Assembly (NCBI GenBank): GCA_030426865.1
Contig: JAUHXN010000001.1
Coordinates: 1-32,974, forward strand
From: a bacterium
Lineage (GTDB): Bacteria; Bacteroidota; Ignavibacteria; Kapaibacteriales; UBA2268
DNA: 32,974 nt
Direction of reading: 5' to 3'
The notes under the pieces were generated by a model, which saw only the letters and a list, made by a program, of their open reading frames with translations, had not been told where the DNA came from and did no database searches. The position numbers were made by a program, and so were the translations under genes. Below are positions 6,326 through 14,334 of the stretch, piece by piece (positions within the stretch are counted from its first letter, which is position 1; every line of letters starts with the position of its first letter).

Positions 6326-8365
6326 ATGAAATTAAAATCTTATGTGCAAGGACAATGGCAAGAAGGCGAGGGCTCAGGTCAAGTATTAAAAAATGCGGTA
6401 ACTGGTGAAGTAGTAGCTGAAGTAAGCTCTAAAGGTGTCGATTACAAAGGCGCAGTAGAATACGCCCGAAATGTAGGCGGTAAAAACTTACGCCAGTACA
6501 CAACTCACGATCGTGCTTATATGCTACGTGATTTGGCAAAGCATTTATTGAGCAAAAAAGATTTGTTCTACCAGCTATCGTATGCTACTGGTGCAACCAA
6601 AGTTGATTCTTGGATTGACATAGAAGGTGGTATTGGTACGCTATTTACATATAGTGGTAAGGCAAGGCGTGAGATGCCAAACGAAAAATTTTACATAGAT
6701 GGTAAACTAGAACATCTTTCAAGAGAAGGCACATTCCAAGGTCATCATATATGTGTACCTAAGGAAGGTGTTGCTGTTCATATCAACGCATTTAATTTTC
6801 CTTGTTGGGGTATGCTTGAGAAGATTGCTCCATCGCTAGTTGCTGGTATGCCGTGTATAGTAAAACCGGCTTCTTTGACTTCGTATCTTACAGAGCTAAT
6901 GGTAAGAGAGATAATAGCATCTGGAATATTACCCGAAGGCTCGTTGCAGTTAATATCTGGCTCTGCTGGGGATATGCTTGACCACCTGGATATGCAAGAT
7001 GTAGTCACTTTCACGGGTTCACATGCTACAGGAGTGAAGCTAAAATCTCATCCGAATATTATCAATAATTCGATTCCGTTTAATATGGAAGCTGACTCGC
7101 TCAACTTCTCTATGCTTGGTATAGACGCTAAGCCCGGCACTGCAGAATTCGATTTATTTGTAAAAGAAGTATCAAGAGAAATGACTGTAAAATCTGGGCA
7201 GAAATGTACTGCTATTCGTCGTACATTAGTCCCTGAGCAATATGCTGATGATGTTATCAAAGCATTGAGCGATAGACTATCAAAAACGACTATGGGTGAC
7301 CCACTGCAAGAAGGCGTGAGAATGGGACCTTTGGCTGGTAGGGATCAAGTAAATGATGTAAGTGCTGCTCTGAAAAATCTTCTTGCAGACGCATCAATTG
7401 CTTACGGAGATTTGGATAATTTTGATCTAATTGGCGGTAGTAAAACGGAGGGTGCGTTCTTCCCTGCTATGTTGCTTTATTGCGATGATCCATTCAACAA
7501 GACAGCACCGCACAACATAGAGGCGTTCGGCCCTATAAGTACTGTTATGCCTTACAAGACAGTAGATGAAGCTATAGAACTAGCTAAGCTAGGTCGTGGT
7601 TCATTAGTCGGCTCTGTATTCACTGCTGACAATGAATTCGCTAAGTCAATTGCTTATGGAACTGCCGCGTACCATGGTCGTCTAATGTTCTTGAACGAAA
7701 AGTCAGCAAAAGAATCTACTGGTCACGGCTCACCTATGCCTCAGTTAGTGCACGGTGGACCGGGTAGAGCAGGTGGTGGTGAGGAACTTGGCGGTGTTCG
7801 CTCTATATTGCACTATATGCAACGTACAGCAATACAAGGTCATCCTGACACACTAACAGCTATAACTGGCGAATATCAAAAAGGATCAACTAGAACAGAA
7901 GAATTAATTCATCCGTTCAAAAAGAATTTCGAAGATTTACAAATCGGTGATAGCTTAACTACTCATAGAAGAACAGTAACAGAGACCGATATAGTAAACT
8001 TCGCTAATATTTCGGGTGACAATTTCTATGCTCATACTGATATTACTTCACTAGGTGAGGGAACGATATTCACTGGTAGAGTGGCTCACGGTTACTTTGT
8101 AATGTCGGCGGCGGCTGGTCTGTTCGTTGACCCTAAGAAAGGCCCAGTATTGGCTAACTACGGGTTGGACGAGCTTCGTTTTATTCAACCTGTGTATGTG
8201 AACGATACTATATACGTGAAGCTAACGGCAAAATCGAAACAAGACAAACAAGCGAAAGAAGATGAAATACCATCGGGTATAGTAAAGTGGGATGTAGAAG
8301 TTCTTAATCAGAATGATGAGCAAGTTGCTCAAGCCACTATCCTAACTTTGGTAGCTAAGAAGTAG
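6326..8365 (+). CDS. paaZ: PaaZ, oxepin-CoA hydrolase / semialdehyde dehydrogenase
   Basis: A 679-residue bifunctional enzyme of aerobic phenylacetate degradation. The aldehyde dehydrogenase domain covers about 1-520, with general base Glu255 (in NMEADSLN) and nucleophile Cys294 (in SGQKCTAI). The MaoC-like hydratase domain covers about 530-679, with Asp565 and His570 in SGDNFYAHTD. These match Glu256/Cys295 and Asp561/His566 of the E. coli enzyme. It opens the oxepin-CoA ring and oxidises the resulting aldehyde to 3-oxo-5,6-dehydrosuberyl-CoA in the cytoplasm. Length and both active sites are complete. No other paa gene (paaABCDE, paaG, paaK) is in the window, so it is a solitary gene closed by its own terminator. 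It may act in a dispersed paa pathway or as a related CoA-aldehyde enzyme. Confidence 0.93.
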   Translation: MKLKSYVQGQWQEGEGSGQVLKNAVTGEVVAEVSSKGVDYKGAVEYARNVGGKNLRQYTTHDRAYMLRDLAKHLLSKKDLFYQLSYATGATKVDSWIDIEGGIGTLFTYSGKARREMPNEKFYIDGKLEHLSREGTFQGHHICVPKEGVAVHINAFNFPCWGMLEKIAPSLVAGMPCIVKPASLTSYLTELMVREIIASGILPEGSLQLISGSAGDMLDHLDMQDVVTFTGSHATGVKLKSHPNIINNSIPFNMEADSLNFSMLGIDAKPGTAEFDLFVKEVSREMTVKSGQKCTAIRRTLVPEQYADDVIKALSDRLSKTTMGDPLQEGVRMGPLAGRDQVNDVSAALKNLLADASIAYGDLDNFDLIGGSKTEGAFFPAMLLYCDDPFNKTAPHNIEAFGPISTVMPYKTVDEAIELAKLGRGSLVGSVFTADNEFAKSIAYGTAAYHGRLMFLNEKSAKESTGHGSPMPQLVHGGPGRAGGGEELGGVRSILHYMQRTAIQGHPDTLTAITGEYQKGSTRTEELIHPFKKNFEDLQIGDSLTTHRRTVTETDIVNFANISGDNFYAHTDITSLGEGTIFTGRVAHGYFVMSAAAGLFVDPKKGPVLANYGLDELRFIQPVYVNDTIYVKLTAKSKQDKQAKEDEIPSGIVKWDVEVLNQNDEQVAQATILTLVAKK

Positions 8366-8387
8366 TAATAAAATACTTGAATTTCAG

Positions 8388-8424
8388 AATCCCTCAATTG
8401 CGAAAGTGGTTGAGGGATTTTTTT
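8388..8424 (+). terminator. Rho-independent terminator after paaZ
   Basis: A perfect 10-bp stem, AATCCCTCAA (8388-8397) with TTGAGGGATT (8410-8419), a 12-base loop, and a run of T through 8424. It lies 22 bp after the paaZ stop. Confidence 0.9.
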
Positions 8425-8510
8425 ATTCTCAGTATTTCTAAGTGGGAAGAAGGATCCAGGAAAAGAATTCTTTAGAGATAGTTTAAACATTTAAAATAAC
8501 AAGTTTATAT

Positions 8511-9254
8511 TTAATTCCATAATCTTAGAGTAATAGGATTTAGAATCTCAAGTTCCCCTTTAACTTTTTCTATTGGTATTATAGTCGGATTCCTAAAAGT
8601 CACTTCTTTATTTAGTTTACTATTTCTAAATGCTATTATCTCTGCAGATATAATTTCTCCGAAACTTGTTACAATTCTAACTTTTGTTTCTGGACAGTAG
8701 TATCCATTTCTTCCCTTATATTGCAAGGCATCTTTCTTAACCTCTTCTTTTAACTCGTTAGAAATTAGTTCTACTTCGAAAGTTCTACCAGGTGATTTGG
8801 CAAACAAAACATTATACGAATTATCATTATCGAAATAATACCAACAATTTATCTCTTCTGTCATTGGCTTATATATATAGGAACCAATTCCAAAAATTAT
8901 TAATAACGGAATTAAAAATAATTTTTTGTAATGTCTATTAATAAATCTATACTCGTTTTTAACTGAGAACATTAGTAAAGAACTTAATAATAAAGGAATG
9001 AATGCTATTATCATTCTTTCGTAGTTATCAGGGTCATAAATCATTATAAATCCAATTGTTTCAGCACTAAATATAATCCATAAACAGGCTGAAACAAAGA
9101 AAGCCAAATCAGATTTAACGTGATTACGAACTCTCATGAAAAGTGCTAATATTGTTATTATTGTTAAAAATGGAAATTTAAGAGGAATTGAATATGTAAT
9201 CATCAATCCCCACAATACCAATAATATTGAAAATATATATTTTAGATTTTTCAA
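8511..9254 (-). CDS. Hypothetical membrane protein, TTG start
   Basis: A 247-residue protein of unknown family. About five hydrophobic segments fill residues 1-130 (for example YIFSILLVLWGLMITY, LFLIPLLIIFGIGSYIY). A soluble, beta-rich C-terminal part of about 110 residues follows, with two cysteines (NCWYYF, YYCPET). The only start that keeps the first membrane segment is TTG at 9252-9254. It comes directly after the TAG of the upstream T9SS gene and in the same frame; the next ATG is 17 codons on. This suggests translation by re-initiation from the upstream gene. There is no intergenic space and hence no separate promoter. Confidence 0.7.
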   Translation of the reverse strand: MKNLKYIFSILLVLWGLMITYSIPLKFPFLTIITILALFMRVRNHVKSDLAFFVSACLWIIFSAETIGFIMIYDPDNYERMIIAFIPLLLSSLLMFSVKNEYRFINRHYKKLFLIPLLIIFGIGSYIYKPMTEEINCWYYFDNDNSYNVLFAKSPGRTFEVELISNELKEEVKKDALQYKGRNGYYCPETKVRIVTSFGEIISAEIIAFRNSKLNKEVTFRNPTIIPIEKVKGELEILNPITLRLWN

Positions 9255-10724
9255 CTATTCCTTTATAATCTTCTTAATCTTAGTACCATTGCTGTTCTTG
9301 ATATGAAAATAGTAAATGCCAGCTGCTAAATCAGAGATATCTATATTTGTATTGTTGTCTGTTAATTCAATGCTATAAACTTGTTTTCCTGTTGTATCAA
9401 CTATACTAATCTCACTTGGTAAAATACGTTCTGTGAATTGAATATTTACTTCACCTTTGGTAGGGTTCGGATAAACTGAAATGCTTTCTTCTTCGGCTCT
9501 CTCATAAACCGAGGTTTCGGGGTTGTATCTGAAGACTTTCACATAACCACTTCCACTTACGTTATGCTGAACACCAGAGATAACAATCATATCTCCATCG
9601 GAATTAAAACTAGTAGAAGTTCCAAACCAATCGTTGAAAGCTTCACCAAGTAACACTTGCCCTTTTTGAACCCATTCAGTTCCAACTAAATTATATATTC
9701 TAGTTAAACCAGAATTACTATGTAACGAATCGTTATGAGGATCACCTATTGCCATAACAGAACAATCAGAATTAAAACTTACATTAAGCGGAAGATGATG
9801 AGGTTCAATACTTTCAAGTAAACTATTGCCTGTGAGAATCCAATTATTATCTATATATTTATAAGTTATAATTCTATCTGTTTTTGTTTTATCTTCTTCA
9901 TTAATTACTGAATAACAAGTTATGGAATTACCTTCTGAATATAATTTGATAGACTCTAATTGAATATTTATATCATCTTCACCTATAATAGTTTCACCCA
10001 TTTTAGTCCATTCTCCATTAACAAATCTATATACATCAATTTTTCCAATTCTAGGGTAATCGCTTAAATTTTCATATTTGCCAATAGCAATGGAATTGCC
10101 ATCAGATGTGAAATCTACATAGTACCCGAAACCAGTATTATAACCATCCCCTATTATTTCTTTACCTATTTGTTCCCAATTCTCATTCACATATTTATAT
10201 ACTCTAATATTTCCCATTACATCCTTATTTCCAATACCACCTACAACTAGTGATAGACCATCTGAACTAAGTGATACAAAAAATCCTATTTGCTCAAATT
10301 CAGAATCGCCATAAATTTTTTGACCCATCTGCACCCACTTATTAGATTCTAATCTATAAACTGTTACAAGACCTGCATTTTCTTTCATTTCACTATTATA
10401 AGGTGCACCTGTTACCAGAAATTTCCCATTTGAACTAAATTCAAATTTTAAAATAGAATTACCATTAGTAGTATCACCTACTATACTTTGTCCAACTTGT
10501 TCCCATTGATTGTTTTTGAAAGTAAATACTCTAACTTGTCCAGATGCATTATTATGAAAATCAGCGGAAGCTGCAATTGTTAATCCGTCCTTGCTCATAC
10601 TCACGCGTGATCCAAATGTATCACCATCATTTTCTCCAATTTGCTTATCCCCCAACTGTTCCCATTGGGCATTTACAAGAGTTGGCGTTAGTACGATAAG
10701 TATTATAATTAGTATTTTTTTCAT
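9255..10724 (-). CDS. T9SS-secreted beta-propeller-like protein
   Basis: A 489-residue exported protein. A signal peptide (about 1-19, ending VNAQ) precedes six to seven repeats of about 55-60 residues. Each carries WEQxGxxIxGD, then FGxxVSxSxDG and a GxVRVYxxxxxxW segment, as in FG-GAP/integrin-alpha-like propeller blades. The end (from about 418) is a T9SS type A sorting domain: SVYPNPTKGEVNIQF, then IVDTTGKQVYSIEL, and a final KKIIKE. It is therefore probably moved across the outer membrane and anchored at or released from the surface. Ligand unknown. It is the first gene of a two-gene unit with the membrane protein that follows without a gap. Confidence 0.85.
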   Translation of the reverse strand: MKKILIIILIVLTPTLVNAQWEQLGDKQIGENDGDTFGSRVSMSKDGLTIAASADFHNNASGQVRVFTFKNNQWEQVGQSIVGDTTNGNSILKFEFSSNGKFLVTGAPYNSEMKENAGLVTVYRLESNKWVQMGQKIYGDSEFEQIGFFVSLSSDGLSLVVGGIGNKDVMGNIRVYKYVNENWEQIGKEIIGDGYNTGFGYYVDFTSDGNSIAIGKYENLSDYPRIGKIDVYRFVNGEWTKMGETIIGEDDINIQLESIKLYSEGNSITCYSVINEEDKTKTDRIITYKYIDNNWILTGNSLLESIEPHHLPLNVSFNSDCSVMAIGDPHNDSLHSNSGLTRIYNLVGTEWVQKGQVLLGEAFNDWFGTSTSFNSDGDMIVISGVQHNVSGSGYVKVFRYNPETSVYERAEEESISVYPNPTKGEVNIQFTERILPSEISIVDTTGKQVYSIELTDNNTNIDISDLAAGIYYFHIKNSNGTKIKKIIKE

Positions 10725-10786
10725 ATTTCAATAGTCCAATTCAAATCAATAGAACAAAATAGGAAAGTTCTTAACTTTTTCAAAAC

Positions 10787-10817
10787 AAAAAAACCCCACT
10801 GTAATAACAGCAGGGTT
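10787..10817 (-). terminator. Terminator of mscL
   Basis: On the minus strand AACCCTGCTG (10817-10808) pairs, with a wobble or mismatch, with CAGTGGGGTT (10801-10792) around a short loop. A T-run follows (complement of the A-run 10787-10793). It lies 26 bp beyond the mscL stop. Confidence 0.8.
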
Positions 10818-10843
10818 GTAAAAAAGTAAATTTTATAAAGCGT

Positions 10844-11275
10844 TTACTTTTTAAGTAAATCACGGATTTCTGTCAATAATTGCTCTTCTTTAGAAGGTGG
10901 AGGAGGCGGTGCATCTACAGGCACTTCCTCTTTCTTTCTTCGCATATTCATGAACATTTTTACCATCATGAATATAGCAAAAGCAATAATTAAAAAATCT
11001 ACTGCAGTTTGGATAAAATTACCATAGAAAATAGCTACTTCTGGAACAGCTGCTACTGCAGCGCCGGCTGCATCAGTCGTTTCTGCTACACCTTCTTTCA
11101 ATACTATTTTCAAATCGGTGAATGAAACTCCTCCTAACAGCATACCTATCGGAGGCATTATAATATCGTTAACTAATGAGCTAACTATTTTACCAAATGC
11201 TCCACCTATGATGATACCCACTGCCATATCAATGACATTACCTTTCATCACAAACGCTTTAAAATCGTTTAGCAT
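10844..11275 (-). CDS. mscL: Large-conductance mechanosensitive channel MscL
   Basis: A 143-residue channel of the inner membrane that opens under high membrane tension and releases solutes on hypo-osmotic shock. Family hallmarks are the N-terminal amphipathic helix MLNDFKAFVMKGNVIDMAVG, the pore helix TM1 with GIIIGGAFGKIVSSLVND, TM2 (about 83-108, FIQTAVDFLIIAFAIFMMVK) and a C-terminal cytoplasmic helix bundle ending in EEQLLTEIRDLLKK. The periplasmic loop is somewhat long and Ala-rich (AAGAAVAAVPEVA). A proline run (PPPPPP) links TM2 and the bundle. Single gene with its own terminator. Confidence 0.97.
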   Translation of the reverse strand: MLNDFKAFVMKGNVIDMAVGIIIGGAFGKIVSSLVNDIIMPPIGMLLGGVSFTDLKIVLKEGVAETTDAAGAAVAAVPEVAIFYGNFIQTAVDFLIIAFAIFMMVKMFMNMRRKKEEVPVDAPPPPPSKEEQLLTEIRDLLKK

Positions 11276-11330
11276 ACACCCTCTCTAATAGTTTTACATA
11301 ATAAGCTATATGTAATATATGAAATTTTTT

Positions 11331-12026
11331 TTATTTAACAGTAGCTGTCATACATTTATGAAAATTTTTTTCCAAAATTTCCATATTTGATTGTATTGGC
11401 TCTATTACTTTTCCATCGACTGTGAAAAATGATTCGGCGCTCATTTCTATTGACAAGTTTCTGTTAGTATTATACCAAAACCTACTATCTTCATCAATTA
11501 ATGCTCCTATTTTACCTTCGTAAACAGAATTCAAAGTGTAATTACGAAGTTGACCATTTTTCCTGTAGTAACCAGTAACGACTAATGAATATCTTTGAGG
11601 TGATTTAACAAATTTATATCTCAAACTATCTTCGTATTTGTTCGCTTCTAGATCGTCCATTCTATCTAGACTGAATTCTATTTTCTTATAGTCTTCCGAA
11701 TACAAAATTAGATTTTTCATTATTAACCTATTCCACGTAGGATACTCACTATCATGGAAAATACCAGTAGTATAAAAATTAGAAGGATTTTTTTTATTTG
11801 GAACAGGGTTACGGTAGTAAAGTTGATTAGAATCTGTGAAAAAATAATAATTAAGAAGTACTATGTTATCAATCCCTGTTTCTGGGTCATTTACATAGTA
11901 TGTATCATTATTAACTATATTGATTACTCTATAAGAGATTGTATCGACGAATGCTTCTGGTTGTACCGATTCTTCTTCACAAGAAAATAGAAATAGTGTA
12001 ATAATAATAGTTAATAAAGCTTTCAT
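11331..12026 (-). CDS. Hypothetical lipoprotein
   Basis: A 231-residue protein with a lipoprotein signal (MKALLTIIITLFLFSC, lipobox LFSC, Cys16) followed by acidic EEES, so it is probably sorted to the outer membrane. The mature part is tyrosine-rich and beta-rich, with no motif I recognise. A single late cysteine lies near the end (KCMTATVK). It stands alone, 55 bp upstream of mscL on the same strand, and is divergent from serS with 149 bp between starts. Confidence 0.7.
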   Translation of the reverse strand: MKALLTIIITLFLFSCEEESVQPEAFVDTISYRVINIVNNDTYYVNDPETGIDNIVLLNYYFFTDSNQLYYRNPVPNKKNPSNFYTTGIFHDSEYPTWNRLIMKNLILYSEDYKKIEFSLDRMDDLEANKYEDSLRYKFVKSPQRYSLVVTGYYRKNGQLRNYTLNSVYEGKIGALIDEDSRFWYNTNRNLSIEMSAESFFTVDGKVIEPIQSNMEILEKNFHKCMTATVK

Positions 12027-12107
12027 CGTATATAGTTTTTATTGGTTTGTAGGTCAATTCGGGTTTAATTTAGCAAAAGCCGTTGAGAAATTATAAATAT
12101 TCTAAGG

Positions 12108-12137
12108 TTTAATTATCCTAAAAATGTGTTAATTTTG
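12108..12137 (+). promoter_or_regulatory. Possible Bacteroidota-type promoter for serS
   Basis: TAATTTTG at 12130-12137 fits the -7 consensus TAnnTTTG. TTTA at 12108-12111 is one base off the -33 TTTG at a spacing of 18 bases. The ATG of serS is 38 bp beyond. Found by eye only. Confidence 0.35.
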
Positions 12138-12175
12138 TAAATAATCTAAATCAAATACACTTAAACAAGATAATC

Positions 12176-13429
12176 ATGATAGATATAAATATACTTAGAG
12201 AAAATCCAGAATTAGTTAAACAATCTGCTGAAAACAAAAATGCAAAGGTTGATATAGACAAAGCTTTGGAATTGGATGAGAATAGAAGAAAATTAATAGT
12301 AGAAGTAGAGAACCTAAAAGCTCTGAGAAACAAAGTAACACAAGAAATAGCTGACGCAAAGAAAAACAAAGTAGATGCGCAATCTAAAATAGATGAGATG
12401 CGTGTTGTATCCGGTAAAATAAAAGAATTAGATTCGCAATTAGCTGAAGTTGAATCAGACTTTAATGGATTATTACTTCAAATTCCGAATATTCACGATG
12501 AATCTGTCCCAGTTGGTAAAACAGAAAACGAAAATGTAATTACTAAAACTGTAGGCGAAACTACATCTGAAACTAAGCCAGATCACATAGAAATAGCAAA
12601 ACGATTAGGAATATTAGATTTTGAGCGTGGTGCGAAAGTATCTGGTAGTGGATTTGCCTTCTATACTGGTAAAGGTGCTGCACTAGAAAGAGCATTGATT
12701 AACTTCTTTTTAGATGAAAATACATCTAGAGGCTATTATGAGATGATGACACCATTTATGGTAAACGAAGAGTCTATGCGTGGAACTGGGCAATTACCAA
12801 AGATGGCAGAGGATATGTACCACATGCAAGAGGATAATATGTATATGATACCTACTGCAGAAGTGCCGCTAACTAACTTTCATAGAGACGATATGATACC
12901 ATATAGTGAATTAAACAAACAGATATGTGGTTATTCACCGTGTTTTCGTAGAGAGGCAGGGTCTTATGGCAAAGACGTCAGAGGATTCCTTAGAGTGCAT
13001 CAATTCAACAAAGTTGAGTTAGTCAAATTTACAAAACCAGAAGATAGTTGGACAGAATTAGATAAAATGGTTGAAGACGTAGAGAATTTACTTTCTAAAC
13101 TTGGTTTCACTTATAGACTTAATCAACTGTGTACTGGTGATACTAGCTTTGCTTCAGCTAAAACAATAGATTTGGAAGTATGGTCGGAAGGTGAACAAAA
13201 TTGGCTAGAAGTATCTAGTTGTTCTAATTTCATAGACTTCCAAGCTCGTAGAGCAAACATAAGATTCAAACGAACAGCTGATAGTAAACCAGAATTCGTA
13301 CATACATTGAACGGTTCTGGACTAGCTACTCCTAGAATCTTAGTAGCTCTGATAGAAAAGTATTATGATGGAGAGAAAATAAATATTCCAGAATGCCTTC
13401 ATCCTTACCTTAGGTTCAAGACAATCTAG
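12176..13429 (+). CDS. serS: Seryl-tRNA synthetase
   Basis: A 417-residue class II aminoacyl-tRNA synthetase that charges tRNA-Ser (and tRNA-Sec where present) with serine. The N-terminal coiled-coil arm that holds the tRNA variable arm covers about 25-105 (heptads such as LKALRNKVTQEI). The catalytic core shows motif 1 near 190, motif 2 FRREAGSYGKDVRGFLRVHQ (257-276) and motif 3 NGSGLATPRILVALIE (389-404). The TAEVPLTNF serine-binding loop is at 227-235. The length is normal for the family. The start is the ATG of MIDINILRENPELVK, the usual SerRS N-terminus. Confidence 0.98.
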   Translation: MIDINILRENPELVKQSAENKNAKVDIDKALELDENRRKLIVEVENLKALRNKVTQEIADAKKNKVDAQSKIDEMRVVSGKIKELDSQLAEVESDFNGLLLQIPNIHDESVPVGKTENENVITKTVGETTSETKPDHIEIAKRLGILDFERGAKVSGSGFAFYTGKGAALERALINFFLDENTSRGYYEMMTPFMVNEESMRGTGQLPKMAEDMYHMQEDNMYMIPTAEVPLTNFHRDDMIPYSELNKQICGYSPCFRREAGSYGKDVRGFLRVHQFNKVELVKFTKPEDSWTELDKMVEDVENLLSKLGFTYRLNQLCTGDTSFASAKTIDLEVWSEGEQNWLEVSSCSNFIDFQARRANIRFKRTADSKPEFVHTLNGSGLATPRILVALIEKYYDGEKINIPECLHPYLRFKTI

Positions 13430-13787
13430 ATTGTTTATTATATATTAATGTTCTTCTTTTTTAAATATAAATCTAATGTTTTTAATAAGGCGGTGGATAA
13501 GGTGTAAAATTTTTTGTTGCATCGTATTCTAATCTATAAATACCATAAGTTTGAATATACCGAAAAACTATAAAAAACGATGTAGATAATTCTGTATAAA
13601 AAAGTGGAAATGTTGGATTAATGTTAACAAACACGATGCAAATTTATTTACCCATATTTATTCCACATAAAGTTAAAATTGTGGATATATGAAATCCACA
13701 GAAATATGCATCTATGTTGAGAAAGAAACGGTTCTGTGTTTAAAATTTAGTAAGTTAAAGTTTATCAAATAATTGAATAAAAATAGT
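13430..13787. other. 358-bp AT-rich gap with TGTGGAT-like motifs
   Basis: No ORF is present. The region has four DnaA-box-like words within 210 bp: TTATCCACC as the complement of 13492-13500, TTATTCCACA at 13658-13667, ATATCCACA as the complement of 13680-13688, and AAATCCACA at 13692-13700. None is a perfect TTATCCACA. There is also an exact 9-bp inverted repeat, TTGCATCGT (13517-13525) with ACGATGCAA (13633-13641). It could be a promoter region of rpiB, a protein-binding region, or an origin; undecided. Confidence 0.3.
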
Positions 13788-14228
13788 ATGAAAATAGCAA
13801 TATCTGCAGACCACGCTGGCTTTGAATTAAAAGAATTATTAATTAATGAGCTAAAAGAATCAGGATATGATGTAGCAGATTACGGTACAAATAGTACAGA
13901 TTCGATTGACTATCCCGATTATTCTTATGTAGCTGCAAAATCTGTAGCTGAAGGTGACAATGAGTTGGGAATAATTATCTGTGGATCGGGTGTAGGTGTA
14001 TCTATAACTGCAAACAAAGTTAAGGGTATAAGGGCAGCAAACTGCTTCAACTCCGAGATGGCTGCATTAGCTCGTCAGCATAATAATGCAAATGTAATAT
14101 GCTTAGGCGCTAGGTTTTTAACTACAGAACAAGCTACAGAAATGGTTAATATATTTCTTACTACCGAGTTTGAAGGTGGTCGCCACCAAAGAAGAGTAGA
14201 TAAGATTCACAGTTTGACTGGTTGTTAA
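13788..14228 (+). CDS. rpiB: Ribose-5-phosphate isomerase B
   Basis: A 146-residue enzyme interconverting ribose 5-phosphate and ribulose 5-phosphate in the pentose phosphate pathway; some family members act on allose or galactose phosphates. Family residues are present: SADHAGFELK at the N-terminus (Asp8, His9), the catalytic Cys65 in IICGSGVGVSITANK, His98 in ARQHNNAN, and the phosphate-binding arginines GGRHQRRVDKI near the end. The frame reaches a TTG at 13773, but the ATG at 13788 matches the usual MKIAIxxDHAG start. It is preceded by the long AT-rich gap and followed by the minus-strand T9SS gene in convergent orientation. Confidence 0.95.
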   Translation: MKIAISADHAGFELKELLINELKESGYDVADYGTNSTDSIDYPDYSYVAAKSVAEGDNELGIIICGSGVGVSITANKVKGIRAANCFNSEMAALARQHNNANVICLGARFLTTEQATEMVNIFLTTEFEGGRHQRRVDKIHSLTGC

Positions 14229-14259
14229 TACTCTGTATATCAGCCAATCTATTAAACAT

Positions 14260-14284
14260 AAAAAGTCCATCTAGTCAGATGGGC
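14260..14284 (-). terminator. Terminator of the 885-residue T9SS gene
   Basis: An 8-bp stem with one wobble, GTCCATCT (14265-14272) with AGATGGGC (14277-14284), and an AGTC loop. On the minus strand it is followed by a T-run (complement of A at 14260-14264). Confidence 0.7.
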
Positions 14285-14334
14285 ATAATTAATAAAAATA
14301 TTGCATTTATTACAGCTTTTAAAATAATTTAAGA

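Noticed and set aside
6778..7260. Two minus-strand ORFs (70 and 78 codons) inside paaZ
   Set aside because: They lie within the conserved aldehyde dehydrogenase domain; no independent evidence for either.
716..9257. TAG as a recoded sense codon, because three neighbouring ORF pairs join in frame through TAG
   Set aside because: Many clear genes here (serS, paaZ, the 1807-3120 gene) end normally in TAG, and readthrough would extend a T9SS tail and place a signal peptide inside a protein.
12151..12369. Minus-strand ORF of 72 codons overlapping the start of serS
   Set aside because: Phe/Ser-rich composition is what the complement of a Lys/Glu-rich coiled-coil arm gives; it overlaps the certain serS start.
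13773..13787. TTG at 13773 as the rpiB start
   Set aside because: The ATG at 13788 gives the standard MKIAIxxDHAG N-terminus of the family; the five extra residues have no support.
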